DNA of 64,000 nt from DASRYH01 sp035687245 (GTDB lineage Bacteria > Actinomycetota > Coriobacteriia > Anaerosomatales > PHET01). Below the pieces are notes generated by a model that was not told the DNA's origin, ran no database searches, and saw only the letters and a list, made by a program, of their open reading frames with translations. The stretch's first letter is position 1. Every line of letters starts with the position of its first letter. Location of the stretch: the NCBI GenBank assembly GCA_035687245.1, contig DASRYH010000008.1, positions 62,001 through 126,000 of the forward strand. The letters are read 5' to 3'. The translations under genes were made by a program, and so were the position numbers. Positions 1 to 8,625 of this stretch are shown here, piece after piece.

Positions 1-1
1 C

Positions 2-472
2 CACAGCTACACGAACGACCAGAACATCCTCGACCTGCCGCACAAGGACCTGCGTCGCGCTCGCGCTGCGGCCATGTCGATGATTCCGACCTCCACCGGT
101 GCTGCCAAGGCCATCGGCCTCGTGCTGCCTGACATGAAGGGCAAGCTCGACGGCATGTCGGTGCGCGTTCCCACGCCGGACGGCTCCGTCGTCGACCTCG
201 TCGCCGAGCTCGAGACGCCGGTCACGGCCGCGCAGATCAACGCTGCGATGAAGGCCGCTGCCGAAGGCCCGATGAAGGGCTTCCTCGAGTACTGCGAGGA
301 TCCGATCGTCTCCATCGACGTCGTTGGCAACCCGGCCTCCTCGGTCTTCGACTCGCTCCAGACGATGGTCATGGGCGGCGAAGGAACCTTCGTGAAGTGC
401 CTCTCCTGGTACGACAACGAGTGGGGCTACAGCAACCGGGTCAAGGACCTCACCAAGATCCTGTTCGGCTAG
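2..472 (+). CDS. gap: Glyceraldehyde-3-phosphate dehydrogenase, C-terminal part (cut by window edge)
   Basis: The reading frame is open from the first bases, so only the C-terminal ~156 residues are present. GAPDH converts glyceraldehyde 3-phosphate to 1,3-bisphosphoglycerate with NAD(P)+ in the cytoplasm. Visible family motifs are SYTNDQ, the RRARAAA and IPTSTGAAKA stretch of the catalytic domain, and the C-terminal WYDNEWGYSNR followed by the C-terminal helix. The catalytic cysteine lies upstream of the window. The gene heads a glycolytic run with pgk, tpiA and gpmI on the same strand, 90 bp before pgk with a hairpin between them. Identification is secure; the true start is not in this sequence. 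Confidence 0.96.
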   Translation, partial: HSYTNDQNILDLPHKDLRRARAAAMSMIPTSTGAAKAIGLVLPDMKGKLDGMSVRVPTPDGSVVDLVAELETPVTAAQINAAMKAAAEGPMKGFLEYCEDPIVSIDVVGNPASSVFDSLQTMVMGGEGTFVKCLSWYDNEWGYSNRVKDLTKILFG

Positions 473-494
473 CAGTTCGCCAAGTCGGATCACG

Positions 495-524
495 ACGGGG
501 CCTCGCGAAGGTGCGGGGCCCCGT
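495..524 (+). terminator. Hairpin between gap and pgk (attenuator or terminator)
   Basis: An 8-bp perfect GC-rich stem (ACGGGGCC with GGCCCCGT) closes an inner CGC/GCG pairing. No long T-tract follows, so it may act as a partial terminator or an RNA-stability element that sets gap above pgk rather than a full stop. Confidence 0.5.
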
Positions 525-562
525 TCATCACAGGACCGTGAACGAAGGGGACTGAAGAGAGC

Positions 563-1750
563 ATGTTCGCCAAGAAGACGATCAAAGACGTCGACGTTCG
601 CGGTAAGCGCGTCCTGGTGCGCGTCGACTTCAACGTGCCGCTTGCCGAAGGGGCCGTCACCGACGACACGCGCATTCGCGCGGCGCTGCCGACGATCCGC
701 TATCTGATTGACCACGGCGCGCGTGTCGTGCTCATGAGCCACCTCGGCCGCCCGAAGGGCGAACCCGATCCCGTGTACTCGCTCAAGCCGGCTCGTCGCA
801 CGCTGCAGCGCCTCATAGGCCGCAACGTCGCGTTCTCGCCCGAGGCAGTTGGTCCGGAGGCCGAAGAGGCCGTGTCACGCATGATCGACGGCGAGATCCT
901 CATGCTGGAGAACGTACGCTTCTACTCAGGTGAGAAGGCGAACGATCCCGAGTTCTCGCAACTGCTCGCCAAGCTCGGCGACATCTACGTCAATGACGCC
1001 TTCGGGGCAGCGCACCGCGCACACGCGTCTACCGCGGGCATCGCGCAGTTCTTGCCGGCCTACGCCGGCCTGCTGCTGGCGCGCGAGATCGAGACGCTTA
1101 CCGGCATGCTGAAGAGCCCGGAGCGCCCCTTCGTCGCGATCCTTGGCGGCTCGAAGGTCTCCGACAAGTTCGGCGTCATCGACCGCCTCATCGAGTGCGT
1201 CGACGAGCTGCTCATCGGCGGCGGCATGGCCTTCACCTTCCTTGTGGCCAAGGGCATCGAGGTGGGCAACTCGATCGTCGAGCAGGAGTGGGTCGAGCCT
1301 GCCAAGAAGATGCTTGCCAAGGCGGAGGAGAAGGGCTGCGACCTGATACTGCCGACCGACTTCGTGGTCGCCTCTGAGATCGCCGACGACGCCGACACCA
1401 CAATCTGCGGCCGCGAGGAGATCCCCGTGGGCCAGATGGGCCTCGACATCGGTCCGTCGACCGTCGAGCTGTTCAAGGGCACGATCGCGGACGCCAAGAC
1501 CATCTTCTGGAACGGGCCCATGGGCGTCTTCGAGATGGCGCCCTTCGAGACGGGCACCAAGGAAGTCGCGATCGCCGTGGGCCGCAACAACCGCGCTGTC
1601 TCTGTCATAGGCGGTGGCGACTCGGTCGCCGCGCTCAAGAAGTTCGGTCTCGAGGACCGCGTGACGTTCGTGTCGACGGGCGGCGGCGCGTCGATGAAGC
1701 TGCTCGAGGGCGCGCCGCTTCCGGGCGTCGAGAACCTGCTGGACGCATAG
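563..1750 (+). CDS. pgk: Phosphoglycerate kinase
   Basis: This 395-residue protein is the usual length for a bacterial phosphoglycerate kinase, the cytoplasmic enzyme that transfers phosphate from 1,3-bisphosphoglycerate to ADP. The N-terminal signature RVLVRVDFNVPL (residues ~17-28), the substrate-binding SHLGRPKG stretch, LLENVRFY-type motif (MLENVRFY), the GSKVSDKFGV hinge region and the C-terminal GGGDSVAALKKFG nucleotide site are all present. The ATG has a purine-rich upstream stretch (GGGGACTGAAGAGAG). It sits between gap and tpiA in the conserved gap-pgk-tpiA order and is flanked by hairpins on both sides. Confidence 0.97.
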   Translation: MFAKKTIKDVDVRGKRVLVRVDFNVPLAEGAVTDDTRIRAALPTIRYLIDHGARVVLMSHLGRPKGEPDPVYSLKPARRTLQRLIGRNVAFSPEAVGPEAEEAVSRMIDGEILMLENVRFYSGEKANDPEFSQLLAKLGDIYVNDAFGAAHRAHASTAGIAQFLPAYAGLLLAREIETLTGMLKSPERPFVAILGGSKVSDKFGVIDRLIECVDELLIGGGMAFTFLVAKGIEVGNSIVEQEWVEPAKKMLAKAEEKGCDLILPTDFVVASEIADDADTTICGREEIPVGQMGLDIGPSTVELFKGTIADAKTIFWNGPMGVFEMAPFETGTKEVAIAVGRNNRAVSVIGGGDSVAALKKFGLEDRVTFVSTGGGASMKLLEGAPLPGVENLLDA

Positions 1751-1753
1751 GCT

Positions 1754-1784
1754 GCCGAAGGGGCCGCATCCGCGGCCTTTCGGC
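1754..1784 (+). terminator. Hairpin between pgk and tpiA
   Basis: GCCGAAG plus GGCCGC pairs with GCGGCC plus TTCGGC around an ATCC loop, giving a stem of about 13 pairs with one bulged base. No T-run follows, and the next gene starts 40 bp later. I read it as a processing or attenuation element inside the glycolytic operon. Confidence 0.45.
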
Positions 1785-1824
1785 GGGTGAGAACGCGAAA
1801 ACCCACTGACGAGGGGAGGGCGAT

Positions 1825-2601
1825 ATGTCGAGAACGCCGATGATCGCCGGGAACTGGAAGATGTATAAGACGGCCGGCGAGGGCGCCATCTTGGTGCAGA
1901 ACCTCGACGAGCGCGTGGAGTCCTACTGGAACGACGTCGATATCGTGGTCTGTCCGCCGTTCACGGCGCTCAAGAGCGTCTCGACCGTCATCGAGCTCGA
2001 CAAGCTCAACATCGGGCTTGCCGCTCAGAACGTGCACTGGGAGCCTGAAGGCGCCTATACCGGTGAGATCTCGGTGCGCATGCTCTCTGACCTGCGCTGC
2101 AACTACTGCATCGTCGGCCACTCAGAGCGCCGCGAGATGTTCGGCGAGACCGACGAGACCGTCAACAAGAAGGTCAAGGCGCTGTTCGCCGCCGGCATCA
2201 CGCCGATCGTGTGCGTGGGAGAGTCGCTCAGCTCGCGCGAGGCCGGCGAGACCGACGAGTACGTGCGCAAGCAGGTTCGTGGAGCGCTCGACGGTGTGAG
2301 TGCCGAAGACGCCGCCAAGCTCGTCGTCGCCTACGAGCCGATCTGGGCGATCGGCACCGGTCGTACGCCGACCCCTGAGGCCGCCAACGACGTCTGCCGC
2401 TCGATTCGTGCAACGTTGGGAGCGCTCTTCGGCCAGCCTGTCGCAATCCAGGTGCGCGTCCTCTACGGCGGCTCCGCCAAGCCTGAGAACCTTGGGCTGT
2501 TCATGCCCGAGCCCGATATCGACGGCGCACTCATCGGCGGCGCCGCACTCGACGCGGAGTCGTTCGCCTCGATGGTGCGCACCGCCATGGAGTACATCTA
2601 G
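1825..2601 (+). CDS. tpiA: Triosephosphate isomerase
   Basis: A 258-residue TIM barrel that interconverts dihydroxyacetone phosphate and glyceraldehyde 3-phosphate. The N-terminal AGNWKMYK carries the substrate-binding Asn and Lys. The catalytic His lies in GHSERR and the catalytic Glu in the YEPIWAIGTG signature. The phosphate-binding YGGSAKPEN and GALIGGAAL loops close the barrel. A GAGGGGAGGG ribosome site precedes the ATG. gpmI begins 3 bases after the stop, so the two are almost certainly cotranscribed and translationally coupled. Confidence 0.97.
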   Translation: MSRTPMIAGNWKMYKTAGEGAILVQNLDERVESYWNDVDIVVCPPFTALKSVSTVIELDKLNIGLAAQNVHWEPEGAYTGEISVRMLSDLRCNYCIVGHSERREMFGETDETVNKKVKALFAAGITPIVCVGESLSSREAGETDEYVRKQVRGALDGVSAEDAAKLVVAYEPIWAIGTGRTPTPEAANDVCRSIRATLGALFGQPVAIQVRVLYGGSAKPENLGLFMPEPDIDGALIGGAALDAESFASMVRTAMEYI

Positions 2602-2604
2602 CCG

Positions 2605-4122
2605 ATGAAGAATCTGCCTGTCGCCCTGATGATCCTCGACGGCTTCGGCTTGGGCGTCGAGGAGCCCGGTAACGCCGTGCGCGCGGCCAACGCGCCACAC
2701 CTGCACGCACTGTTCGAAGACAACCCGAATGGGCTGCTCTCGGCATCGGGTCTCGCCGTGGGCCTGCCCGAGGGACAGATGGGCAACTCGGAGGTCGGGC
2801 ACCTCAACATCGGCGCGGGGCGCGTCGTCTACCAGGAGCTCACGCGAATCGACCTCGCTATCCAGGACGGTTCGCTCTTCGACAACGAAGTCATCGGCGC
2901 GGCCATCGACGCTGCCGTCGCCGAGGGCAAGGCCGTGCACTTCATGGGCCTGGTCTCGCCGGGAGGCGTGCACAGCCACCAGAACCACCTCTACGCGCTC
3001 GTGGACATGGCGCGCCAGCGCGGCGCGTCCACGGTGTGGGTCCACTGTCTGCTCGACGGGCGCGACACCCCACCCCAGAGTGGCCTCGGCTACGTTCGCG
3101 AGCTCGAGGCGAAGCTGGAGCGCATCGGTGTCGGCACGATCGCAACGGTCATGGGCCGCTACTACGCCATGGATCGCGACAACCGCTGGGACCGTGTCGA
3201 GAAGGCGTGGCGGGCGCTCGTGCTGGGCGAGGGCGTCCCGGCCGACAGTGCCGATAGCGCGATCGAAGCCTCGTATGCAACGGGTGTGAACGATGAGTTC
3301 GTAGTCCCCGCCATCGTGGAGCCCGCGCGGCTTGCCGAAGGGGACGCGTTCGTCTTCTTCAACTTCAGACCCGACCGCGCGCGCGAGATCACGCGCTCGC
3401 TCACCGACGCGACGTTTGAGGGTTTCGAGCGACCTGTGTACCCGGCCCTGCGGTTCGTCTGCCTCACCGAGTACGACCCGACGATCCCCGCACCCGTGGC
3501 GTTTCCCAAGGCGTTTCCAGCCAACGTCCTGGCAGACGCACTCGCAGCCAACGGTCTTCGGCAGCTTCATATCGCGGAGACCGAGAAGTACGCACATGTG
3601 ACCTTCTTCCTCAACGGAGGCGTCGAGACGCCGAAGGCGGGGGAGACGCGAGTGCTCGTGCCGAGCCCCAAGGTCGCGACCTACGACCTCAAGCCGGAGA
3701 TGAGCGCTCCCGAAGTCACAGACAAGCTCGTCGAAGCCATCGAGGGCGATGCTGCCGACGTCTACATCGTCAACTACGCCAACTGCGACATGGTCGGCCA
3801 CACTGGCGTCTTCGAAGCGGCAGTCAAGGCGGTAGAGGCCGTGGATGAAGCCGTCGGACGCGTGCTTGCTGCCATCGCCGCGAAGGGCGGTTCGGTCATC
3901 CTGACGGCCGACCATGGGAACGCGGAGCATATGGTGGACGCGGACAACGTCACGCCGTTCACCGCGCACACGACCTCGACGGTACCCATCGTCGTGGTCA
4001 GTCCCGGCGTGAAGGGCATCGCAGACGGCGGCAAGCTCGCGGATGTGGCACCGACTCTTGCCGCACTGATTGGCATGGAGCAGCCACAGGAGTGGACGGG
4101 CCATAGTCTGCTGCTATACTGA
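2605..4122 (+). CDS. gpmI: 2,3-bisphosphoglycerate-independent phosphoglycerate mutase
   Basis: This 505-residue protein matches the normal length of the Mn-dependent iPGM, which interconverts 3- and 2-phosphoglycerate. It belongs to the alkaline phosphatase superfamily. LMILDGFG at the N-terminus supplies a metal-binding Asp, and Ser62 in MGNSEVGH is the expected phospho-acceptor. Substrate-loop motifs LLDGRDTPP and GRYYAMDRD follow, then NYANCDMVGHTG and LTADHGNAE carry further metal ligands. The ATG is 3 bases after the tpiA stop, in a tight pgk-tpiA-gpmI-secG arrangement. Confidence 0.97.
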   Translation: MKNLPVALMILDGFGLGVEEPGNAVRAANAPHLHALFEDNPNGLLSASGLAVGLPEGQMGNSEVGHLNIGAGRVVYQELTRIDLAIQDGSLFDNEVIGAAIDAAVAEGKAVHFMGLVSPGGVHSHQNHLYALVDMARQRGASTVWVHCLLDGRDTPPQSGLGYVRELEAKLERIGVGTIATVMGRYYAMDRDNRWDRVEKAWRALVLGEGVPADSADSAIEASYATGVNDEFVVPAIVEPARLAEGDAFVFFNFRPDRAREITRSLTDATFEGFERPVYPALRFVCLTEYDPTIPAPVAFPKAFPANVLADALAANGLRQLHIAETEKYAHVTFFLNGGVETPKAGETRVLVPSPKVATYDLKPEMSAPEVTDKLVEAIEGDAADVYIVNYANCDMVGHTGVFEAAVKAVEAVDEAVGRVLAAIAAKGGSVILTADHGNAEHMVDADNVTPFTAHTTSTVPIVVVSPGVKGIADGGKLADVAPTLAALIGMEQPQEWTGHSLLLY

Positions 4123-4180
4123 TTCACCGCGCTGGGCTCTGGCCCCGTGCGTGGATATCTCGACTCGAAGGAAGTAACTC

Positions 4181-4420
4181 GTGAACGCGTTGCTGATTAT
4201 TATGCTTGTCGTCTGGGCGATCTCCGGGATCGGCCTGATCGTCTTCGTGCTTCTGCACTCCGGTAAGGGCACCGGCGTGTCCGAGATGTTCGGCAGCGTC
4301 ATGGCGCCGACGTCGAGCGGCACGAGCATCATCGAACGCAACCTTGACCGCATCACGATCGGCTTTGCGGTCGCCTTCATGGTCAGCTTGCTCGTGCTCA
4401 TGGTGATCTATCCCAAGTAG
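4181..4420 (+). CDS. secG: Protein translocase subunit SecG
   Basis: A 79-residue membrane protein with two hydrophobic segments (about residues 2-22 and 52-75) separated by a short loop. The loop motif HSGKGTGVSEMFG matches the SecG family consensus, which reads roughly HSGKGGGLS-MFG. SecG is the small accessory subunit of the SecYEG channel. The start is GTG, placed by a GAAGGAAGT ribosome site 8 bases upstream. The secG gene commonly follows glycolytic genes in monoderm bacteria, which supports the call. Confidence 0.93.
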   Translation: MNALLIIMLVVWAISGIGLIVFVLLHSGKGTGVSEMFGSVMAPTSSGTSIIERNLDRITIGFAVAFMVSLLVLMVIYPK

Positions 4421-4445
4421 TCACCGGTAGCACGTGCTCTTCGAG

Positions 4446-4470
4446 CCTCTCCTGCACAGCGGGGGAGGCT
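4446..4470 (+). terminator. Rho-independent terminator after secG
   Basis: GCCTCTCC pairs with GGGGAGGC (one G-U pair) and is followed by the T-rich TTCGTTGTGTTT. It is well placed to end the gap-pgk-tpiA-gpmI-secG unit. Confidence 0.75.
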
Positions 4471-4823
4471 TCGTTGTGTTTCCGGGTACATTACCGCGCA
4501 TGATCAGGCCTTCATGAAAGCGGCAGGTCGGCCTCTGCGAATCGCACTTAGGACAGGCACTTCGACGAGCTTTTCGTTGTGCAAGGGGAAAAGTATTACC
4601 ATTGGAAGGAAGGGGAAGTGCGTCTCACAAGACAGTCCATCAAGAGTATGCGTTTTGCTTGCGTTTCGATGCATGCTCGTGGACACTCATCAGGTCACTT
4701 TCGCCGTTCGCATTTGGCGAATATGCGTATGGTGGCCGCTGAGACTACCGCAGCACACACGGATGATGTGCTCGAATCGGGCGGTGGTCTTGTGTGAGAC
4801 GCGAGTCTCGAGAGGAGGCAGGA
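4471..4823 (+). promoter_or_regulatory. Upstream region of oppA, function unresolved
   Basis: About 350 bases without a convincing gene, visibly more AT-rich than the flanks. It must contain the opp promoter. I see a 6-bp inverted repeat TTCGCC/GGCGAA (4700-4705 and 4716-4721) that could be an operator. A small hairpin GAGAC-GCGA-GTCTC (4796-4809) ends just before the GAGGAGG ribosome site at 4812 and could tune translation initiation. No T-box or known riboswitch core was recognised. Confidence 0.35.
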
Positions 4824-6539
4824 GTGCAGGGAAAGCATCGCAAGCTCGTAGCGGCGGTCGTCGCGCTTGGGCTCCTCGCATCCGTGGGCCTCGGCGGTTG
4901 TGCGCCGAAGCAAACGGGCGGCGAGGCAACGAAGCCAGCGACCAGCGAGCCCAAGAAGGGCGGCTCGATGTCGTTCTACATCGGCGAGCCGGCCTACATC
5001 GATCCGTACAACGCACAAGAGACCGAGGGAATGCAGATCACGCAGGCGATCTTCGACTCCCTCACCAACTTCGATGAGAAGGATCCGACCAAGCTCATCC
5101 CGGCTGCGGCCGCGAGCTGGGAGCCGAACGCCGACGCAACTGTCTGGACGTTCAAGCTCGATCCGAATGGCAAGTTCGCCGACGGCACCCCTGTAAAGGC
5201 CTCCGACTTCGTCTACGCGTGGAACCGCATCGCGAACCCGAAGACGGTCAACACGGCCACTGGCAAGGCCGACCCGTCGATCATCAGCTACCACCTGGGC
5301 TTCGTTAAGGGCTTCCAGGAAGTCGTGGATGGCAAGGCCGACACGATGGAAGGCGTCAAGGCTGTCGACGACACGACGCTTGAGATCACGCTGACTCAGT
5401 CGTTCGCCGACTTCGAGTACGTCGTGGCCCACCCGGCACTTGCGCCGGTCGAGCAGAAGCTCGTCGAAGAGGGCGTCGACTACAACGGCGAGAAGATCCC
5501 GTTCGGCGAGATGCCGCAGGGTAACGGCCCGTTCAAGATGACCGAGCCGTGGAAGCACAACCAGTACGTCAAGGTTGTCCGTAACGACAGCTACGCCGGT
5601 ACTGCTGCGCTCCTCGACGGTGTCGAGTTCAAGATCTTCAAGGACCCGGAGACCGCCTACACCGAGTTCGAGGCGGGCAACCTGGACTTCACCCAGATCG
5701 GCGAGGGCAAGATCAAGGACGCCGTTGCCAAGTACGGTGAGTCCAAGGACGGGTACACGGTCAACCCCGGCAGCCAGGCTCTGCTCGGCGCCGAGAACTC
5801 GACCTACTACCTGATTCTCAACAACAAGAACGAGTTCCTGAAGAACGCCGACGTTCGCAAGGCAGTCTCTCTGGCCATCAACCGCCAGGCGATCTGCGAC
5901 GTCGTCTTCGAGGGCACGCGTGAGCCGGCCGACAATATCCTGCCGCCGGGCATCGCTGGCTACGAGAAGGGCGCGTGGGTCGACTCAAAGTACGATATCG
6001 AGGCCGCCAAGCAGGCGCTCGCCGACGCTGGCTATCCCGAGGGCAAGGGTCTTCCGACCATGAAGCTGTCGTTCAACAGCGGCGCCGGTCACGAGAAGAT
6101 CATGGAGCTCGTCCAGTCCGACCTCAAGGCCATCGGCATCAAGACCGAGTTCGATTCGGCCGACTTCCCCGTCTACCTGAAGCAGCTGGACGAGGGCAAG
6201 CACCAGATCGCCCGCCTTGGCTGGGTTGCTGACTACCCGATCGCCTACAACTTCCTCTACGCGATCTTCGATTCGAAGTCGGGCGACAACAAGTCGTTCT
6301 ACAAGAACGAGGCCGTGGACGCTGCTATCGCCGAGGGTCAGACGATCACCGACGCTACCGCGCGTGCCGCCAAGTACGCCGAGATCGACAAGACCATCGG
6401 TGCGGAGAACCCCATCGCCCCGCTCATGTTCTACAAGCACCACCACGTCGGCTCTGACCGACTGCGGGACTTCGACTTCGACGCCATGTACTTCGGTCAC
6501 TTCGAGAAGGCATGGGTCGACGACGCGGCCGCCAAGTAG
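4824..6539 (+). CDS. oppA: Oligopeptide ABC transporter, substrate-binding lipoprotein (OppA-like)
   Basis: Periplasmic-type solute-binding protein of the peptide/nickel family (SBP_bac_5). From the GTG at 4824, which has GAGGAGG 5 bases upstream, it is 571 residues long. The signal peptide has a KHRK n-region, a hydrophobic core and a lipobox LGGC with Cys26 as the lipidated residue. The mature domain shows family features such as ITQAIFDSLTNF, TVWTFKLDPNGKFADGTPV, ADFVYAWNRI-type (SDFVYAWNRI) and DVRKAVSLAINRQAI. An upstream in-frame GTG at 4794 would add ten residues but overlaps a hairpin. The gene is followed by oppBCDF on the same strand. Confidence 0.95.
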   Translation: MQGKHRKLVAAVVALGLLASVGLGGCAPKQTGGEATKPATSEPKKGGSMSFYIGEPAYIDPYNAQETEGMQITQAIFDSLTNFDEKDPTKLIPAAAASWEPNADATVWTFKLDPNGKFADGTPVKASDFVYAWNRIANPKTVNTATGKADPSIISYHLGFVKGFQEVVDGKADTMEGVKAVDDTTLEITLTQSFADFEYVVAHPALAPVEQKLVEEGVDYNGEKIPFGEMPQGNGPFKMTEPWKHNQYVKVVRNDSYAGTAALLDGVEFKIFKDPETAYTEFEAGNLDFTQIGEGKIKDAVAKYGESKDGYTVNPGSQALLGAENSTYYLILNNKNEFLKNADVRKAVSLAINRQAICDVVFEGTREPADNILPPGIAGYEKGAWVDSKYDIEAAKQALADAGYPEGKGLPTMKLSFNSGAGHEKIMELVQSDLKAIGIKTEFDSADFPVYLKQLDEGKHQIARLGWVADYPIAYNFLYAIFDSKSGDNKSFYKNEAVDAAIAEGQTITDATARAAKYAEIDKTIGAENPIAPLMFYKHHHVGSDRLRDFDFDAMYFGHFEKAWVDDAAAK

Positions 6540-6564
6540 GCCCGTCACGCTCTGAGAAATGAGA

Positions 6565-6597
6565 GGGGGGCAGGACACACCGTGTGTCCTGCCCCCC
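6565..6597 (+). terminator. Strong hairpin between oppA and oppB
   Basis: A perfect 15-bp stem (GGGGGGCAGGACACA with its complement, loop CCG). No T-tract follows and oppB starts 34 bases later, so it probably gives partial termination or 3'-end protection that leaves the binding protein in excess over the permease. This is the usual logic for ABC importers. Confidence 0.7.
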
Positions 6598-6630
6598 ACC
6601 TATGAAGGCACGTAGAGAAAGCAATCACCC

Positions 6631-7641
6631 ATGCCCCAGTACATCGCCAGACGCATCCTGCAGTTCATACCGGTCTTCATCGGTGTGACGCTGGCGCTCT
6701 TCATGATCGCCAACTTCATGCCGGGTGCCGATCCGATCCAGATGCGCTACGGCGAGCGCACGCCGCCGCCGGAAGTCAAAGCGCAGCTGATCGAGGAGTA
6801 CGGTCTGAATCTGCCCTGGTACCAGCAGTACTTCAAGTACCTTGACGACCTGTGGCCGATCGACGTCGTAGACGGCAAGCTCGCCTACACCGGTGTCGAC
6901 CTTGGGACGTCGATCTACACTGGACGCACCGTCGTCCAGATGCTCGGCGAGACCTATCCCTACACCATCCGGCTCGCGTTCGCCGCGATCATCATCGAGA
7001 TAATCATCGGGATAGGCGCGGGCATCATCTCCGCGGTGAAGCAGTACTCGTTCTGGGATGTCTTCGTGACATTGACGACGTCCATACTCGTGTCCCTGCC
7101 GGTGTTCTGGCTTGGACTGATGCTCCAGATTGTCTTCGGGATTTGGATGAAGAGCTGGACGAACGAGGCGTTCTACCTGCCAATCTCGGGTGCCGAGAGC
7201 ACCAACTTCGGCCCGATGGCGCACGTCATACTTCCTGCTGTCACCCTCGCGTCGGTGTCGACGGCGTACGCGGCGCGCATCATGCGCAGCCAGCTGCTAG
7301 AGGTCAACGGGCAGGACTACATTCGCACCGCCCGCGCGAAGGGTCTTTCAGGCCGCCAGGTCCTGTGGAGCCACGCGCTCAAGAACGCCCTCATCCCCGT
7401 GGTCACCTTCATCGGACTTGACCTCGGCGCGATGTTTGCCGGCGCTGTGCTCACTGAAACCGTCTTCAACTGGCCGGGCGTTGGGTTCATGCTCGCTCGA
7501 GCCATCTTCCAGCGGGACTTCCCCGTCGTGTTCGGCGGCGTCACCGCCATGCTCTTCGCTGTCATGATCATCAACCTGTTGGTAGACATCTCCTACGCCT
7601 TCCTGGATCCGCGTATCCGGTATGGCGGAGTGAGCGAGTAG
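6631..7641 (+). CDS. oppB: Oligopeptide ABC transporter permease OppB
   Basis: A 336-residue inner-membrane permease of the BPD_transp_1 family. It begins with the typical MPQYIARRILQFIPVFIGVT first membrane segment and the IANFMPGADP motif, then has five further hydrophobic segments. The cytoplasmic EAA loop, which contacts the ATPase subunits, reads DYIRTARAKGLSGRQVLWSHALKNAL (about residues 230-255). The C-terminus FLDPRIRYGG is typical of OppB/DppB. It pairs with oppC, which starts 7 bases downstream. Confidence 0.95.
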   Translation: MPQYIARRILQFIPVFIGVTLALFMIANFMPGADPIQMRYGERTPPPEVKAQLIEEYGLNLPWYQQYFKYLDDLWPIDVVDGKLAYTGVDLGTSIYTGRTVVQMLGETYPYTIRLAFAAIIIEIIIGIGAGIISAVKQYSFWDVFVTLTTSILVSLPVFWLGLMLQIVFGIWMKSWTNEAFYLPISGAESTNFGPMAHVILPAVTLASVSTAYAARIMRSQLLEVNGQDYIRTARAKGLSGRQVLWSHALKNALIPVVTFIGLDLGAMFAGAVLTETVFNWPGVGFMLARAIFQRDFPVVFGGVTAMLFAVMIINLLVDISYAFLDPRIRYGGVSE

Positions 7642-7648
7642 GAACGCC

Positions 7649-8623
7649 ATGACTGACAAGACACGATCGGATGAGATCCGAAAAGAAGGCGTGCACGACA
7701 TGGCGTCCGGGCCGATCTCGGGCCCTCCGCTCATGGAGGAGCACGTCGCCGACGAGTCCCGCACACTGTGGGGCGACGCGTGGTACCGCCTCCGCCGAAA
7801 CAAGCTCGCGCTCGCCGCACTGATATGGATATGCATCGTGGCACTCGCGGCGATAACTGCAGGCTTCTGGGTTCCGCAGAACTTCGGCGATCCCGCGAGC
7901 ATCAACTCGCAGACGGCAAACGCGCAGCGGCTGCTTCCGCCGTCGATGGCGCACCCCTTCGGCACTGATGACATGGGCCGCGACATGTTCGGCCGCGTCG
8001 TCTATGGAGCTCGCGTCTCGCTCACCGTCGGCATCCTTGCCACGCTGATCGAGGTGCTGATCGGCGTCGCGCTGGGCGCGATCTCAGGCTTCTATGGCGG
8101 GTTGATCGACGCGTTCATCATGCGCACGACCGACATCTTCTTGGCGTTTCCCTACATCTTGTTCGCAATCCTCATCCTGACGGTGGTGCCGTACCGCGGA
8201 GTGGTACCGGTGGTCATCGCTATCGGACTGTTGGGCTGGCCTACCTTCGCGCGGCTCTTCCGCAGCTCGGTGCTCTCCGTGAAGGAGAACGACTACGTAG
8301 ATGCCGGCCGCGCGCTGGGAGCAAGCGACGCCAGGCTGATGTTTCGGCATATCGCACCCAACGCTGTCGCGCCGGTCGTGGTCTACGCGACGATGTCGAT
8401 CGGTGGCGCCATCCTGACCGAGGCGGCGCTGTCGTTCCTGGGTCTGGGCATCAAGGCTCCGGGCATCTCGTGGGGTCAGATGATCGACGCGGCGCGGGGC
8501 TTCTTGGTCACGCACCCTGCACTCGTGCTGTGGCCGGGTCTCGCGATTCTGACGACTGTTCTGTCGTTCACCCTGCTCGGTGATGGCGTCCGCGACGCCC
8601 TCGACGTGAAGATGAAGGACTAG
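7649..8623 (+). CDS. oppC: Oligopeptide ABC transporter permease OppC
   Basis: A 324-residue permease, the partner of OppB. A cytoplasmic N-terminal extension of about 45 residues precedes the first membrane segment. The periplasmic motif HPFGTDDMGRDMFGRVVYGARVSL is the DppC/OppC signature for this family. The EAA loop DYVDAGRALGASDARLMFRHIAPN contacts the ATPases. The C-terminus GDGVRDALDVKMKD is also characteristic. A second in-frame ATG lies at residue 18, so the start could be further in. It is tightly linked to oppB and oppD. Confidence 0.95.
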   Translation: MTDKTRSDEIRKEGVHDMASGPISGPPLMEEHVADESRTLWGDAWYRLRRNKLALAALIWICIVALAAITAGFWVPQNFGDPASINSQTANAQRLLPPSMAHPFGTDDMGRDMFGRVVYGARVSLTVGILATLIEVLIGVALGAISGFYGGLIDAFIMRTTDIFLAFPYILFAILILTVVPYRGVVPVVIAIGLLGWPTFARLFRSSVLSVKENDYVDAGRALGASDARLMFRHIAPNAVAPVVVYATMSIGGAILTEAALSFLGLGIKAPGISWGQMIDAARGFLVTHPALVLWPGLAILTTVLSFTLLGDGVRDALDVKMKD

Positions 8624-8625
8624 GC

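Noticed and set aside
2122..4104. A 660-residue open frame antisense to gpmI, and similar long antisense frames at 10791-12470, 35626-37134 and 53754-55886.
   Set aside because: Each lies opposite a well-identified gene, has no ribosome site or recognisable motif, and is explained by codon bias of a high-G+C genome.
4471..4823. Short frames upstream of oppA as genes.
   Set aside because: No ribosome sites, composition unlike genes here, and overlap with the probable promoter and leader hairpin.
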